DNA of 64,000 nt, taken from assembly GCA_964573725.1 (NCBI GenBank), contig CAZNLJ010000008.1, forward strand, positions 62,001-126,000. Reading direction: 5' to 3'. Position 1 is the stretch's first letter. Each line of letters starts with the position of its first letter. Position numbers and translations under genes: made by a program. Shown here piece by piece: positions 33,503 to 42,302 of the stretch. Source of the stretch: UBA6168 sp964573725. GTDB taxonomy: Bacteria; Bacteroidota; Bacteroidia; Chitinophagales; Saprospiraceae. The notes beneath the pieces are model-generated. The model did no database searches. It was given only the letters and a program-made list of their open reading frames with translations, and was not told where the DNA came from.

Positions 33503-35257
33503 ATGCATTGGACAGACTGGACGGTCATGTTCGCCGTACTGGCGGGCATCATAGGATACGGGATTTGGAAGACACGGAACGTCGCCACGGCCAAGAGCTT
33601 CCTGACGGGCGACCGGGAGATGGGTTGGTGGCCGATCGGCCTTTCGGTGATGGCCACGCAGGCCAGTGCCATCACCTTCCTCAGCACACCGGGCCAGGCA
33701 TATGAAGACGGCATGCGGTTCGTCCAGTTCTACTTCGGTATGCCCATCGCCATGATCCTGCTGGTCGTCTTCGTCTTGCCGATCTACTACCGGCTCAACG
33801 TATATACCGCTTACGAGTACCTGGAGCAGCGGTTCGACCTGAAGACCCGTACCCTGGCGGCGATCCTTTTCCTGTTTTCCCGGGGGATGGCCGCCAGTTT
33901 CACGATTTCCGCCCCCAGTATCGTCCTGGCCAGCATCATGGGCTGGAACCTCCAACTGACCATCATCCTGACGGGGGTGGTCGTGACGGTCTACACCGTG
34001 AGCGGGGGCACCAAGGCGGTCAATGTCACCCAAAAGCAACAGATGACCATCATCCTGCTGGGTATCATCGCGACCGCCTTCATCATCGCCTTCCGCTTGC
34101 CGGAGGATATTTCCTTCCGGGACGGGGTCGGGGTCGCCGGAGCCTTGGGGAAGCTCGATACCCTGGATTTCGAATTCGACCTGTCCAATCGGTACAACAT
34201 ATGGTCGGGCTTGCTGGCCTCGGTGTTCCTGTTCCTGTCCTATTTCGGCACCGACCAGTCGCAGGTGCAGCGATACCTGTCCGGCCGGTCGCTGCGGGAA
34301 AGTCGCATCGGATTGCTTTTCAATGGTTTCATAAAGATCCCGATGCAGTTTTTCATTCTTTTCGTCGGGATCCTGGTGTACCTGTTCTTCCAGTTCGAGC
34401 AACCGCCCCTGCATTACAACAAGGCGAATGTGCAAGCCTTGGCGCAGGCATCGGAGAAACAGCCCTATCTGCAGGAACTACAGCGGTCGTACGATGTCTT
34501 GTTTGCCGAAAAGTCGGAAAAAGTAAGGGATCTGGCCGGGGTGTTGCGCGGGGACGACCCGGTGGCGAAGGAAGCGGCGAAGGCGGCGGTCATGGACCTG
34601 AACCGTTCGGAATCCGTACTCCGCGCCCGGTTCGACAGCCTGCTGGTGGCGCATGCCGAGGAAACCGGACAGGATTTGGAACCGAACGACAAGGATTATG
34701 TCTTCATCACCTTTGTGGTGAACTACCTGCCGAAAGGGATGGTCGGGTTGTTGTTGGCGGTGATCTTTTGCGCCGCGATGTCGTCCATCGCCTCCGAACT
34801 GAACGCCTTGGCCACCACGACCGCGGTCGATTTGTACCATCGCTCGTTCGCATCCCGGAAGGAAACGGACCACCACTATCTCAGCGTCTCCAAATGGCTG
34901 ACGGCAGGCTGGGGGATATTGGTCATCCTGTTCGCATCCGTGACCCTGTTGTTCGAAAACCTGATCCAGGCGGTGAACATTGTCGGGTCCTTGTTGTACG
35001 GCACCATCCTGGGTATTTTCATGGTGGCGTTCGCTTTCCGGAAAATCGGGGGGACTGCCGTTTTCATCAGTGCCCTGCTGACGGAGCTGTTGATCCTGGG
35101 GATCTACGGTTGGGACCGGCTGGACGGGCAGGAGGACCTCGGTTTCCTGTGGCTCAACCCCATCGGCTGCCTGTCCGTCGTCCTCTTGGGAACTTTCTTC
35201 CAGGCGGTCCTGGGCCGGTCGGCGCAGCAGGCGGGGGAAGGGGCCGGCAATCCGTAG
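33503..35257 (+). CDS. Sodium:solute symporter (SSS family) with a long soluble insert
   Basis: The 584-residue transporter has about 13 membrane helices, with the SSS signature seen in SFLTGDREMGWWPIG, TFLSTPGQAYEDG and SGGTKAVNVTQ. Between helices, residues of roughly 295-400 form a charged, helix-rich soluble insertion (KANVQALAQ to AEETGQDLEPND) not found in the textbook PutP/SGLT topology, though similar inserts occur in Bacteroidota relatives. The substrate, perhaps a sugar, sialic acid or amino acid, cannot be read. The ATG at 33503 begins just before the first helix. It lies 105 nt after thiL. Confidence 0.88.
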   Translation: MHWTDWTVMFAVLAGIIGYGIWKTRNVATAKSFLTGDREMGWWPIGLSVMATQASAITFLSTPGQAYEDGMRFVQFYFGMPIAMILLVVFVLPIYYRLNVYTAYEYLEQRFDLKTRTLAAILFLFSRGMAASFTISAPSIVLASIMGWNLQLTIILTGVVVTVYTVSGGTKAVNVTQKQQMTIILLGIIATAFIIAFRLPEDISFRDGVGVAGALGKLDTLDFEFDLSNRYNIWSGLLASVFLFLSYFGTDQSQVQRYLSGRSLRESRIGLLFNGFIKIPMQFFILFVGILVYLFFQFEQPPLHYNKANVQALAQASEKQPYLQELQRSYDVLFAEKSEKVRDLAGVLRGDDPVAKEAAKAAVMDLNRSESVLRARFDSLLVAHAEETGQDLEPNDKDYVFITFVVNYLPKGMVGLLLAVIFCAAMSSIASELNALATTTAVDLYHRSFASRKETDHHYLSVSKWLTAGWGILVILFASVTLLFENLIQAVNIVGSLLYGTILGIFMVAFAFRKIGGTAVFISALLTELLILGIYGWDRLDGQEDLGFLWLNPIGCLSVVLLGTFFQAVLGRSAQQAGEGAGNP

Positions 35258-35287
35258 GTCGATGTTTCCGGCCCGCCACGGCGGAAT

Positions 35288-35785
35288 TTACCGCGCCGCC
35301 GCCTTGGCGACGGCTTTCTCCAGCTCCTCCTCGTCTCCCGGGACGAACCCGTTGTGCTCATAGACGATATTTCCCTTCGGGTCGGCCACCAGGGTCTGCG
35401 GGATGGTCTGGAAATTGAACGCGTTTCGCATCGCCTCCTCGTTGCCGGCAAAGACAGTGTACTCCCAGCCTTTCGACGCGACGATGCCGGGGACTTTCGA
35501 CAAGGCACGCTGGTCGTCAATGGTGATGGCGAGCAACTCGACGTTGTATTGCGCCTGCCAGTCCTCGTACATGTCCGCGACGATATCGAGTTCCTTCTTG
35601 CAGGGAGAACACCAGGTCGCCCAGAAGTCGATGATGATGACCTTGTCCTGTGCCTGGGTGTATTCCCGGAGGTTGACCGTCCTGCCGTCCAGGGTTTTTA
35701 CCTGGACATCCGGGATGGTTTTCTGTGCCGAGGCAGGCAGGGCGAAAAGAAGGAGGGCGAAAGCGGGCAGATAAGCGGATTTCAT
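35288..35785 (-). CDS. Secreted TlpA/ResA-like thioredoxin
   Basis: The 165-residue protein has a cleavable signal peptide (ending ASA about residue 20) and a thioredoxin fold with the redox motif C59-S-P-C62 in FWATWCSPC, plus the cis-proline loop TIPQTLV. It should reduce or oxidise thiols outside the cytoplasm. It is divergent from the DUF6029-like gene and two genes from an Omp28-family lipoprotein that also carries a CxxC, a grouping I recall from other Bacteroidota. The 5' ends of this gene and the divergent one appear to overlap by a few bases. Confidence 0.88.
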   Translation of the reverse strand: MKSAYLPAFALLLFALPASAQKTIPDVQVKTLDGRTVNLREYTQAQDKVIIIDFWATWCSPCKKELDIVADMYEDWQAQYNVELLAITIDDQRALSKVPGIVASKGWEYTVFAGNEEAMRNAFNFQTIPQTLVADPKGNIVYEHNGFVPGDEEELEKAVAKAAAR

Positions 35786-35812
35786 ATATACATCTATTTT
35801 GTTTCGGATAAA

Positions 35813-35845
35813 TTTGATTTCGCGAAAAGAGATTGGCTACCTTTG
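35813..35845 (+). promoter_or_regulatory. Promoter of the DUF6029/Omp28 unit
   Basis: TTTG at 35813-35816 and TACCTTTG at 35838-35845 are 21 nt apart, a full match to the Bacteroidota promoter consensus. Transcription would start near 35849, which rules out the longer in-frame start at 35833 of the downstream gene. Confidence 0.65.
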
Positions 35846-35860
35846 GCGGCGTTGGAAAAC

Positions 35861-35868
35861 CAAAAGTA
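35861..35868 (-). promoter_or_regulatory. Candidate -7 box of the tlpA-type gene
   Basis: The minus strand reads TACTTTTG (TAnnTTTG). Its start point near 35857 lies downstream of the plus-strand start near 35849, so the two divergent transcripts would be complementary over about 8 nt. Confidence 0.45.
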
Positions 35869-35949
35869 CCGACTATTTTACGAAAACGCTTTCACGCGGT
35901 GAAAAATTACCCCTTCCCACATCTGCGGTTGAAGAAACGAAACAGTACT

Positions 35950-37698
35950 ATGCTAAGGAGAATATGGTATGTCCTGGGGTGCTTGTCGGCGGTATTGCCC
36001 CTGTTCGCCCAGGACGAAGGTGGTCCAGGCACGTCGCCAGGTGGCCGTTTGACGGGCAACCTGTCGATGAACGGGAATTTTTTCATGCGGGACGCCCGGA
36101 TCGGGGCGGCGAACACCCCGCAATACGACCGGCAACTGTTCGGTGCCGATTCTTGGCTGAACCTCAATTATCAGCAGTGGGGATTCGACCTGGGGCTTCG
36201 GTTCGACCTGTTCAACAATTCGAACCTGTTGAATCCGACCGGCTCTTTCACCGGGGTGGGAATCGGACAATGGTATGTCAGCAAGCGCATCCACAAGCTC
36301 GGCATTTCGGGCGGCTACCTGTACGACATCATCGGGAGCGGTATCATTTTTCGCGCCTACGAACAACGTCCGCTGGCGATCGACCAAGCCTTGTACGGGG
36401 TCCGGCTGACCTATGACATCCTCCCGGATTGGAAAGTCAAGGCGTTCACCGGTCGCCAGAAACAGCAGTTCGACGTGTACAACAGCGTGCTGCGGGGACT
36501 CAACCTGGAAGGGTTCCTGGCCTTGGATTCCGCCGGCGTCACCCTGGCACCCGGCATCGGCGTGGTCGGCCGTACCCTGGACGATCCCACCATGAACAAC
36601 CTGGTCGCCGCACTCAATACCTACCGACAGGAGGATATCGCCCGGATGTTCCCGGATACGGTGGCGGGCGGTTACCGGGGACCGGCCTACAACACCTACG
36701 CCGCCACCTTCTACAACACCCTGACCGTCGGTCCGTTCTCCTGGTATGTGGAAACGGCCTGGAAGTCGAAGGACATCATGAACGACCCCTTCGCCGACCG
36801 CGTCAATCTGGCGGGGGACACGCTTCCCAATGCCGGTGCCTACGTCAACACCACGGGCAGCGTGCTGTTCACCAGCCTGAGCTATGCCCACAAAGGACTG
36901 GGCATTACCCTGGAAGGAAAACGGACGGACCATTTCGACTTCCGGACCCGACCCCAGGAGGAAGGTTTCCGCGGGCTCTTGCATTACATTCCCCCGATGG
37001 CCAGGGTCAACACCTACCGCCTGCCCGCCCGCTATGCCGCCGCTACGCAGTTCGTGGGGGAAATGGCCATCCAGGCGGATATCCGCTACCGGGTGAACAA
37101 GAAACTCAGCCTCAACCTCAACCTTTCCCACATCGACAACCTGGATAAGGAACTGTTGTACCGGGAGATTTTCTCGGAGATTTATTTCAAACAAAAGAAC
37201 AAATGGTCCCTCACGACCGGCCTGCAATGGCAGCGGTACAACCAGGAGGTGTTCTATGGAAAGCCGGAGGCCGACCTCATCGAAACCCTGACCCCCTATC
37301 TCGATTTCCTCTACCATTTCGACCGCAGGAAAACCCTGCGCCTGGAGGCGCAGTACATGAATGTCGGAAAGAACGCGGACAAGACCACCGGGACGCTCGT
37401 GCGGGAAGATTACGGCAATTGGATCTTCGCCCTGTTGGAATTCAGCGCGGCCCCGCACTGGACGGTCACCGTCTCGGATATGTACAACATCGACCCGGGT
37501 AAGATATCCCCGGTGGATGACAACGGAAAGAAGCTGCGTATCCATTATCCCCGGGTGGACCTGTTCTATACCTACAAGGCGAACCGGCTTTCCCTCAGTT
37601 ATGTCAAGCAAGTGGAGGGGATCGTCTGCTCCGGCGGCATCTGTCGGTTGGAACCCGCCTTCAGTGGGGTGAAAATGAGTGTGAACTCGACGTTCTGA
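35950..37698 (+). CDS. DUF6029-like outer-membrane beta-barrel protein
   Basis: The 582-residue protein has a signal peptide (MLRRIWYVLGCLSAVLPLFA) and many alternating, aromatic-ended strands such as WGFDLGLRFDLF, ISGGYLYDII and LRLEAQYMNVG, as expected of an outer-membrane barrel. It ends in an aromatic residue (phenylalanine), the usual barrel C-terminus. The content resembles the DUF6029 family of Bacteroidota. Its role is unknown; linkage with TlpA and Omp28-type proteins suggests a link to exported thiol proteins. The ATG at 35950 is chosen because it opens the signal peptide and follows the mapped promoter. Confidence 0.75.
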   Translation: MLRRIWYVLGCLSAVLPLFAQDEGGPGTSPGGRLTGNLSMNGNFFMRDARIGAANTPQYDRQLFGADSWLNLNYQQWGFDLGLRFDLFNNSNLLNPTGSFTGVGIGQWYVSKRIHKLGISGGYLYDIIGSGIIFRAYEQRPLAIDQALYGVRLTYDILPDWKVKAFTGRQKQQFDVYNSVLRGLNLEGFLALDSAGVTLAPGIGVVGRTLDDPTMNNLVAALNTYRQEDIARMFPDTVAGGYRGPAYNTYAATFYNTLTVGPFSWYVETAWKSKDIMNDPFADRVNLAGDTLPNAGAYVNTTGSVLFTSLSYAHKGLGITLEGKRTDHFDFRTRPQEEGFRGLLHYIPPMARVNTYRLPARYAAATQFVGEMAIQADIRYRVNKKLSLNLNLSHIDNLDKELLYREIFSEIYFKQKNKWSLTTGLQWQRYNQEVFYGKPEADLIETLTPYLDFLYHFDRRKTLRLEAQYMNVGKNADKTTGTLVREDYGNWIFALLEFSAAPHWTVTVSDMYNIDPGKISPVDDNGKKLRIHYPRVDLFYTYKANRLSLSYVKQVEGIVCSGGICRLEPAFSGVKMSVNSTF

Positions 37699-37803
37699 CC
37701 GGGTGAGCGGTAAGGCCCTTTTCGACGGGGCCGAGGGGCCGGGCCGGATTCCGTCCTGTTCCCGACGCGTGGGAAATCCTTGTCCACATAAAATTCAGTC
37801 CGT

Positions 37804-38658
37804 ATGAGAATTCGATTGATGATGCTGTTATGCATGCCGGTAGTCCTGATGTGGACTTCCTGTGAGGAAATCGCACCCGTCGTGACCGGGGTGAAGCCCG
37901 GGCAGGTAGACCCCGGGCCGGATTTGGAAGGGCAGGGTCGGCAGGTGCTCATCGAGGAGTTCACCGGCGTCCGGTGTGTCAACTGCCCGGCCGGCAGCGA
38001 GGAAATCGAGACCTTGTTGAGCATCCATGCATCCGGGCTGATTGCGGTATCGATCCATGCCGGCGAATTTGCCCCGCCTTATCAGGCCAGTCTCTACGAT
38101 TTCCGCACACCGGACGGCGACCAGATCCTGAGTTACCTGGGTGAGCCGTTCGGGTATCCGACGGCGGTGGTCAATCGCCGGAAATTCGAGGGGCAGTTCG
38201 ACCTCCAGTTGGGGAAAGGGGAATGGGCAGGCTATGTGGCGGAAGAAAAAGGTATCCCGCCCGTCGTCCGGATCGGCATCGTGCCGTCCTTCGATACCAA
38301 CACGCGCAAAGTGACGGCGACGGTCACCTTGTTGGTGGACGAGGACATCGCGCATCCGGATGTCCGCCTGAGCCTCATGATAACGGAAAGCGGAATCCAG
38401 GACCTGCAGCTGACGCCGGCCAGTTCGGTGCCCAAGGCGGATTACGTCCACAAGCATGTCCTGCGCGGCATGATGACACCCTACGACGGGGTGCCGCTTA
38501 CGGAAAACCTGTCCGCCGGGAATACGGTCACCAAGACTTTCGAGTACGAACTGCCGACAGGATGGAAGGAGGAGCATTGCGAACTCATCGCCTTTGTCAG
38601 CCTCAATGGCCAGGAGAAAGACGTGTTGCAAGCGGAGCAGGTGCCGCTGCTGGAATAG
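37804..38658 (+). CDS. Omp28-family lipoprotein with thioredoxin-like CVNC motif
   Basis: The 284-residue lipoprotein has a signal with the lipobox cysteine at C20 (MWTSC) and a thioredoxin-like N-terminal domain: LIEEFTGVRCVNCPAG puts C58 and C61 where thioredoxins have their redox pair. The C-terminal half is beta-rich. Omp28-type proteins of Bacteroidota are surface or periplasmic lipoproteins of unknown role; the intact CxxC suggests thiol exchange. It follows the DUF6029-like gene by 105 nt with no promoter or terminator seen, so cotranscription is likely. Confidence 0.82.
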   Translation: MRIRLMMLLCMPVVLMWTSCEEIAPVVTGVKPGQVDPGPDLEGQGRQVLIEEFTGVRCVNCPAGSEEIETLLSIHASGLIAVSIHAGEFAPPYQASLYDFRTPDGDQILSYLGEPFGYPTAVVNRRKFEGQFDLQLGKGEWAGYVAEEKGIPPVVRIGIVPSFDTNTRKVTATVTLLVDEDIAHPDVRLSLMITESGIQDLQLTPASSVPKADYVHKHVLRGMMTPYDGVPLTENLSAGNTVTKTFEYELPTGWKEEHCELIAFVSLNGQEKDVLQAEQVPLLE

Positions 38659-38707
38659 GGGCGAGCTCCGGCAGGGAGGGAAAGAGGCCGGCGGGCGGAA
38701 AGGGGCT

Positions 38708-39778
38708 TCAGGCGGCTTCCATGGCTTTCATCTTTTCGGCGTTTTCCGCCAATTGGAGGGCATCGAGGATCTTGTCCAGCTCCCCTTCCATGATTTGGTC
38801 GAGGTTGTACATCGTCAGTTCGACCCGGTGGTCCGTCAGCCGGTTTTGGGGAAAATTGTAGGTCCTGATTTTTTCGGACCTGTCGCCGGAGCCGACGAGG
38901 GATTTCCTTCGGGCGGCGATATCGGCCTGATGCCTTTCCTGCTGCATTTGGTGGATCTTTTGGTAGAGCCGCTGTTCGGCGATGTCGCGGTTGGAATGTT
39001 GGGAACGACCTTCGGTGCATTCGACGACGACGCCCGTGGGCAGGTGCGTGATGCGGACGCCGGATTCCGTCTTGTTCACATGCTGTCCGCCCGCCCCGCT
39101 GGAACGGAAGGTGTCTATCTTCAGGTCGGCCCGATTGATGTTGACATCCTCCATTTCCATTTTCGGCATGACGGCCACGGTAGCGGCGGATGTGTGGACG
39201 CGGCCTTTCGATTCGGTTTCCGGTACCCGTTGTACCCGATGGACACCGGATTCGAATTTGAGCCGGCCGTAGACATCGGTGCCCTTGACGGCGACGGACA
39301 CTTCCTTGAAACCGCCGGCTGTCCCTTCGTTTTCATACAGCGGTTCCGTTTTCCATCCTTGTGTTTCGAAATATTTGGCGTACATCCGGAACAGGTCGCC
39401 GGCGAAAAGGCTGGCTTCGTCCCCGCCGGTTCCCGCCCTGATTTCAAAGATGACGTCGCGGGTATCCTCCGGGTCCCTGGGGATGAGCAGGGTTTTGATT
39501 TCGTTCTCCAGGGCCGCCTTGCGGAGTTCCAGTTCTGCCGCTTCCGTGCGGGCCATTTCCCGGATCTCGTCGTCCGGGGCTTTCAACAGGTCCTTGGCTT
39601 CCCGCAGGTCGTCGACCACGGATTGATAATGGCGGTAGGCGTCGACGACAACCTTCAGGCGGAAATATTCCTTGCTGATCTTGGCGTAGCGGTCCTGGTC
39701 GTTGATGACATCCGGGTCGCCCAATTGTTCCTCCAGCAGGAAAAAGTTGTTTTGTATGGCATCCAGTTTGTCCAGCAT
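38708..39778 (-). CDS. prfA: Peptide chain release factor 1
   Basis: The 356-residue factor recognises UAA and UAG and releases the finished peptide. The stop-codon-reading tripeptide appears as PET in RVPETESKGR, as in Gram-positive RF1, and the catalytic GGQ sits in SSGAGGQHVNKTESGVRITH. Domain 1 (KISKEYFRLKVVVDAY) and the C-terminal NFPQNRLTDHRVELT block are normal. Length and start agree with the family. It is divergent from tsaB. Confidence 0.96.
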   Translation of the reverse strand: MLDKLDAIQNNFFLLEEQLGDPDVINDQDRYAKISKEYFRLKVVVDAYRHYQSVVDDLREAKDLLKAPDDEIREMARTEAAELELRKAALENEIKTLLIPRDPEDTRDVIFEIRAGTGGDEASLFAGDLFRMYAKYFETQGWKTEPLYENEGTAGGFKEVSVAVKGTDVYGRLKFESGVHRVQRVPETESKGRVHTSAATVAVMPKMEMEDVNINRADLKIDTFRSSGAGGQHVNKTESGVRITHLPTGVVVECTEGRSQHSNRDIAEQRLYQKIHQMQQERHQADIAARRKSLVGSGDRSEKIRTYNFPQNRLTDHRVELTMYNLDQIMEGELDKILDALQLAENAEKMKAMEAA

Positions 39779-39869
39779 GGTCCTGTTTTGAGATATTTGC
39801 CTGGCGATGGCCGGTCGGGGCCGTTGGTGACGATGAAAAGCCGGTCGGACAGCAGGGCTGCCGGATCGG

Positions 39870-39877
39870 CAAAGTTA
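39870..39877 (-). promoter_or_regulatory. Candidate -7 box for prfA
   Basis: The minus strand reads TAACTTTG (TAnnTTTG), about 92 nt upstream of the prfA ATG in the region shared with tsaB. Confidence 0.5.
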
Positions 39878-39901
39878 GCAATCCACCTGGAAACAAATCG
39901 G

Positions 39902-40603
39902 ATGGCAGGACAAGTTCCCCTCATTTTGAATCTGGAGACGGCGACGGACGTGTGTTCCGTCGGCCTTGCGGGGGCGGGACGTCCGTTGGCTTTGTGCGAA
40001 CGGACGGAAGGCAACGACCACGGCCGCATCGTTACCCGCCTGGTCGGGGCGTGCATGGATGCCGCAGGGCTGGAGCTTGGGGACTTGTCGGCGGTTGCGG
40101 TGAGCGGCGGACCGGGGTCTTATACTTCCCTCCGGATCGGTGTCTCCGTAGCGAAGGGGATTTGTTTCGCCCTCGAACGGCCCTTGTTGGCGGTGGATAC
40201 GCTTGCATCCTTGGCTTGGGCCGCCGCCCGGACGGACGGCGACCCTGACGCCCTGTACTGCCCGATGATCGATGCCCGGCGGATGGAAGTGTACACCGCC
40301 CTGTATGATGCCGGCGGACAGGAGGTACTGCCCGTCCAGCCCATGGTCCTGGACGATTCCGCATTCCGTTCGTATTTCGAGGCGGGGAAGCGGTTGGTTT
40401 TCGTGGGGAACGGCTCGGAAAAGTGCCGACCCTTGCTGGCCGGCAGGAATGCCGATTTCCCGGCGGTCCGGTGTTCCGCCGCACACCTGGCGGAGCTTTC
40501 CTTCCGGCAATTCACGCAGGGTGTTTTTGCGGACCTGGCCGGTTATTCCCCGAACTACCTCAAGGCGCCTAACATTACCCGTCCGGCCAACCGCCCCGGA
40601 TGA
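39902..40603 (+). CDS. tsaB: tRNA threonylcarbamoyladenosine biosynthesis protein TsaB
   Basis: The 233-residue actin-like (ASKHA) protein is the non-catalytic partner of TsaD in making t6A at position 37 of ANN-decoding tRNAs. Family marks are ILNLETATDVCSVGL at the N-terminus, DHGRIVTRL (replacing the metal-binding HxxxH of TsaD), SGGPGSYTSLRIGVSVAKG and MIDARRMEVYTALYD. The ATG at 39902 gives the typical length; the frame is open far upstream, antisense to prfA, and that part is rejected. tsaD is not in the window. Confidence 0.9.
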   Translation: MAGQVPLILNLETATDVCSVGLAGAGRPLALCERTEGNDHGRIVTRLVGACMDAAGLELGDLSAVAVSGGPGSYTSLRIGVSVAKGICFALERPLLAVDTLASLAWAAARTDGDPDALYCPMIDARRMEVYTALYDAGGQEVLPVQPMVLDDSAFRSYFEAGKRLVFVGNGSEKCRPLLAGRNADFPAVRCSAAHLAELSFRQFTQGVFADLAGYSPNYLKAPNITRPANRPG

Positions 40604-40631
40604 GGCCGGCTGTGCTTCGGCCGGGCCTTTT
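40603..40631 (+). terminator. Possible terminator after tsaB
   Basis: AGGCCGGC at 40603-40610 can pair, with one bulged G, with GCCGGGCCT at 40620-40628, and a short T-run follows to 40631. The stem is imperfect and begins at the last base of the tsaB stop codon. Confidence 0.4.
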
Positions 40632-41679
40632 CAAGGGTCTGCCGGCAAGCCTGTTTCCCACCATTGCCAGCTGCCTGTTTCCATAGGACATGCAGGATGC
40701 CCGGTACGACCGGGAAAAACCCATGGCCGGACGGTACCATGGGGCACGCCTGCCGAAGCCTGTCGGGGGCGGCGGATTTCCCCGGCGGCCCGGAGCACGC
40801 GAAACGCCGGCTGCCAGGCCCGTCCGAAACGCCCGGAGCCGGAACATTTGCCGTGCCTGCCCATTTACGGACAAGGAACGTCCATTTGTTCCCACCGTTT
40901 GGAACGGATGGGAGGAGGCGTTCACCGGCCGCTCCTTCGCAGTCGGGTCCCGCCTTTCGCATGCCGGCACGCGCAGCGATGCATGGCATGGGTGCGGGCC
41001 GGCGGTCGGAAGCGGCCCGGATTTCGCAACATTCACTTTACGTTGCCACGACACATTTTTTTTAAGATCCCGCCGTGAAGGACCGCGAACCGGAGGCGGT
41101 GGTCGACGAGGCGGGTGCGCGGTTCCATAACATTATTTTTACATATCGTGTCGGCAAAAGGGGGGGAGGGTTGATTCCGGTCGGGAGGAATGGGAAGGAG
41201 CTGCCCGAAGATAAGCGGGATGCGGGCAAAGCGAATGTTGCCGAAGGTATTAGGGGAAGCCTAAAGCCTTGAAAGGCAGTAGGGAACGACGAATGGGGAA
41301 GGCCCCGGAAGGGGGAAGGGCAGACCTTTGGGAGGATCTCCGGTAAAGACTCCGGCACGGGGCCGACGGGAAGATACAGGCATGCGCACCGGACGGCCAC
41401 CCGGGCGGGCACGTACCCGGAAGGAATTGCGAATATTTTAATTTATTGGTAATTAAATGTTTAAGTAAGGACTTCTGGAAGCTTTCATTTTAATTGAAGA
41501 TTTTATTAATTTAGAAATACTTTGTATTTTCGCCATTGCTATATATGGGCGGGCCGTCCTTACGAATTATTTTTTCGATTGGTATAATTATTGGTCAGCT
41601 AGGTATGAAATTTTTAATAATCTGAGAAAACTTAAAACAAGGTTAAGGACAATTTTTTAACCGTTTCAAAAACATAGAT
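40632..41679. other. Gene-free stretch of about 1 kb, GC-rich then AT-rich
   Basis: No frame in this stretch gives a protein with recognisable composition or motifs; the open frames are Pro/Arg/Gly-rich shadows typical of GC-rich noncoding DNA. From about 41430 the base composition switches sharply to AT-rich up to the ArsR-type gene at 41680. That part contains TATTTTCG at 41526-41533, a near match to the -7 box and the best promoter guess for that gene. No known RNA (tmRNA, RNase P, SRP, 6S) was recognised. Confidence 0.5.
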
Positions 41680-42018
41680 ATGAGAAAGCAAAAGAGTGAG
41701 ACGATTGTCTTAAAGAAGGGAAAGGACGAAATACAGTTGGACTACGCGGAGTTACGCAAGGCGGTACTGGTATTGCGGGCCATCAATCATAAACTGCGTC
41801 AACGAATCATAGACCTGTTGGAGGAGAACGACAAGATGACGGTCACCGACATTTACATCAAGCTCCGCCTGGAGCAATCCGTCGCTTCCCAGCATCTGGC
41901 CATTCTCCGCCGTGCGGGTGTCGTGGCGACGGAGCGGCAGGGAAAGTTCATTTTTTACACCCTGGACAAAGACCGGCTTTCTCAAATTTCGAAACTGGTC
42001 GAGGACCTGGCAGCCTGA
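41680..42018 (+). CDS. ArsR-type winged-helix regulator, first of a tandem pair
   Basis: The 112-residue protein has the ArsR-family fold: helices around LRAINHKLRQRIIDLLEEN, a recognition helix in LEQSVASQHLAILRRAGVV and a wing in ERQGKFIFYTLD. It contains no cysteine, so it cannot use the classical CxC metal sites of ArsR/SmtB. A similar paralogue follows at 42303. The long AT-rich upstream region and long leader suggest regulated expression. No metal-resistance or transport gene is next to it; the target is unknown. Confidence 0.82.
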   Translation: MRKQKSETIVLKKGKDEIQLDYAELRKAVLVLRAINHKLRQRIIDLLEENDKMTVTDIYIKLRLEQSVASQHLAILRRAGVVATERQGKFIFYTLDKDRLSQISKLVEDLAA

Positions 42019-42194
42019 TATAAGAGCTTATTTGTCAGTCTGATATGGACAGGAAACGGTGATGGTCCGTCCGGTGGGACGAAGGTGGCCCCCTACAGGT
42101 TTCCTCGGCCGGGCGGATGGCAACAATCCGAAAAAACGAAATACTACGACAGGAAGGCGATCCTGTTTCGTCCGATGGGTGGTTCGCCTATCGG

Positions 42195-42232
42195 AAAATG
42201 CTGTAAACCCATTGATTTACAGCATTTTTTTT
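42195..42232 (+). terminator. Rho-independent terminator between the two ArsR-type genes
   Basis: Arms 42195-42207 and 42216-42228 form a perfect 13-bp stem (core ATGCTGTAAA / TTTACAGCAT) with an 8-nt loop, followed by further T residues. The matching A-run at the start means it could also act on the opposite strand. It separates the first ArsR-type gene from the second, so they are separate transcription units. Confidence 0.85.
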
Positions 42233-42302
42233 ATTACCGTTTTGGGAAAATAAATTAAAACCTCATATTTGCCTTTGCACATTATTGAAAAAAGAAACTT
42301 CT

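Noticed and set aside
38594..39901. An open frame running through prfA on the opposite strand into tsaB, suggesting a 669-residue protein
   Set aside because: Only the part from 39902 resembles TsaB; the rest is antisense to the clear prfA gene.
40664..41130. Several overlapping small open frames after tsaB, possibly small genes
   Set aside because: Pro/Arg/Gly-rich, no motif, several frames open at once, no start context.
41266..41330. A segment with wording vaguely like 16S rRNA or an intron core (AAAGGCAGTAGGGAA)
   Set aside because: The flanking sequence does not continue the similarity and no folding pattern supports it.
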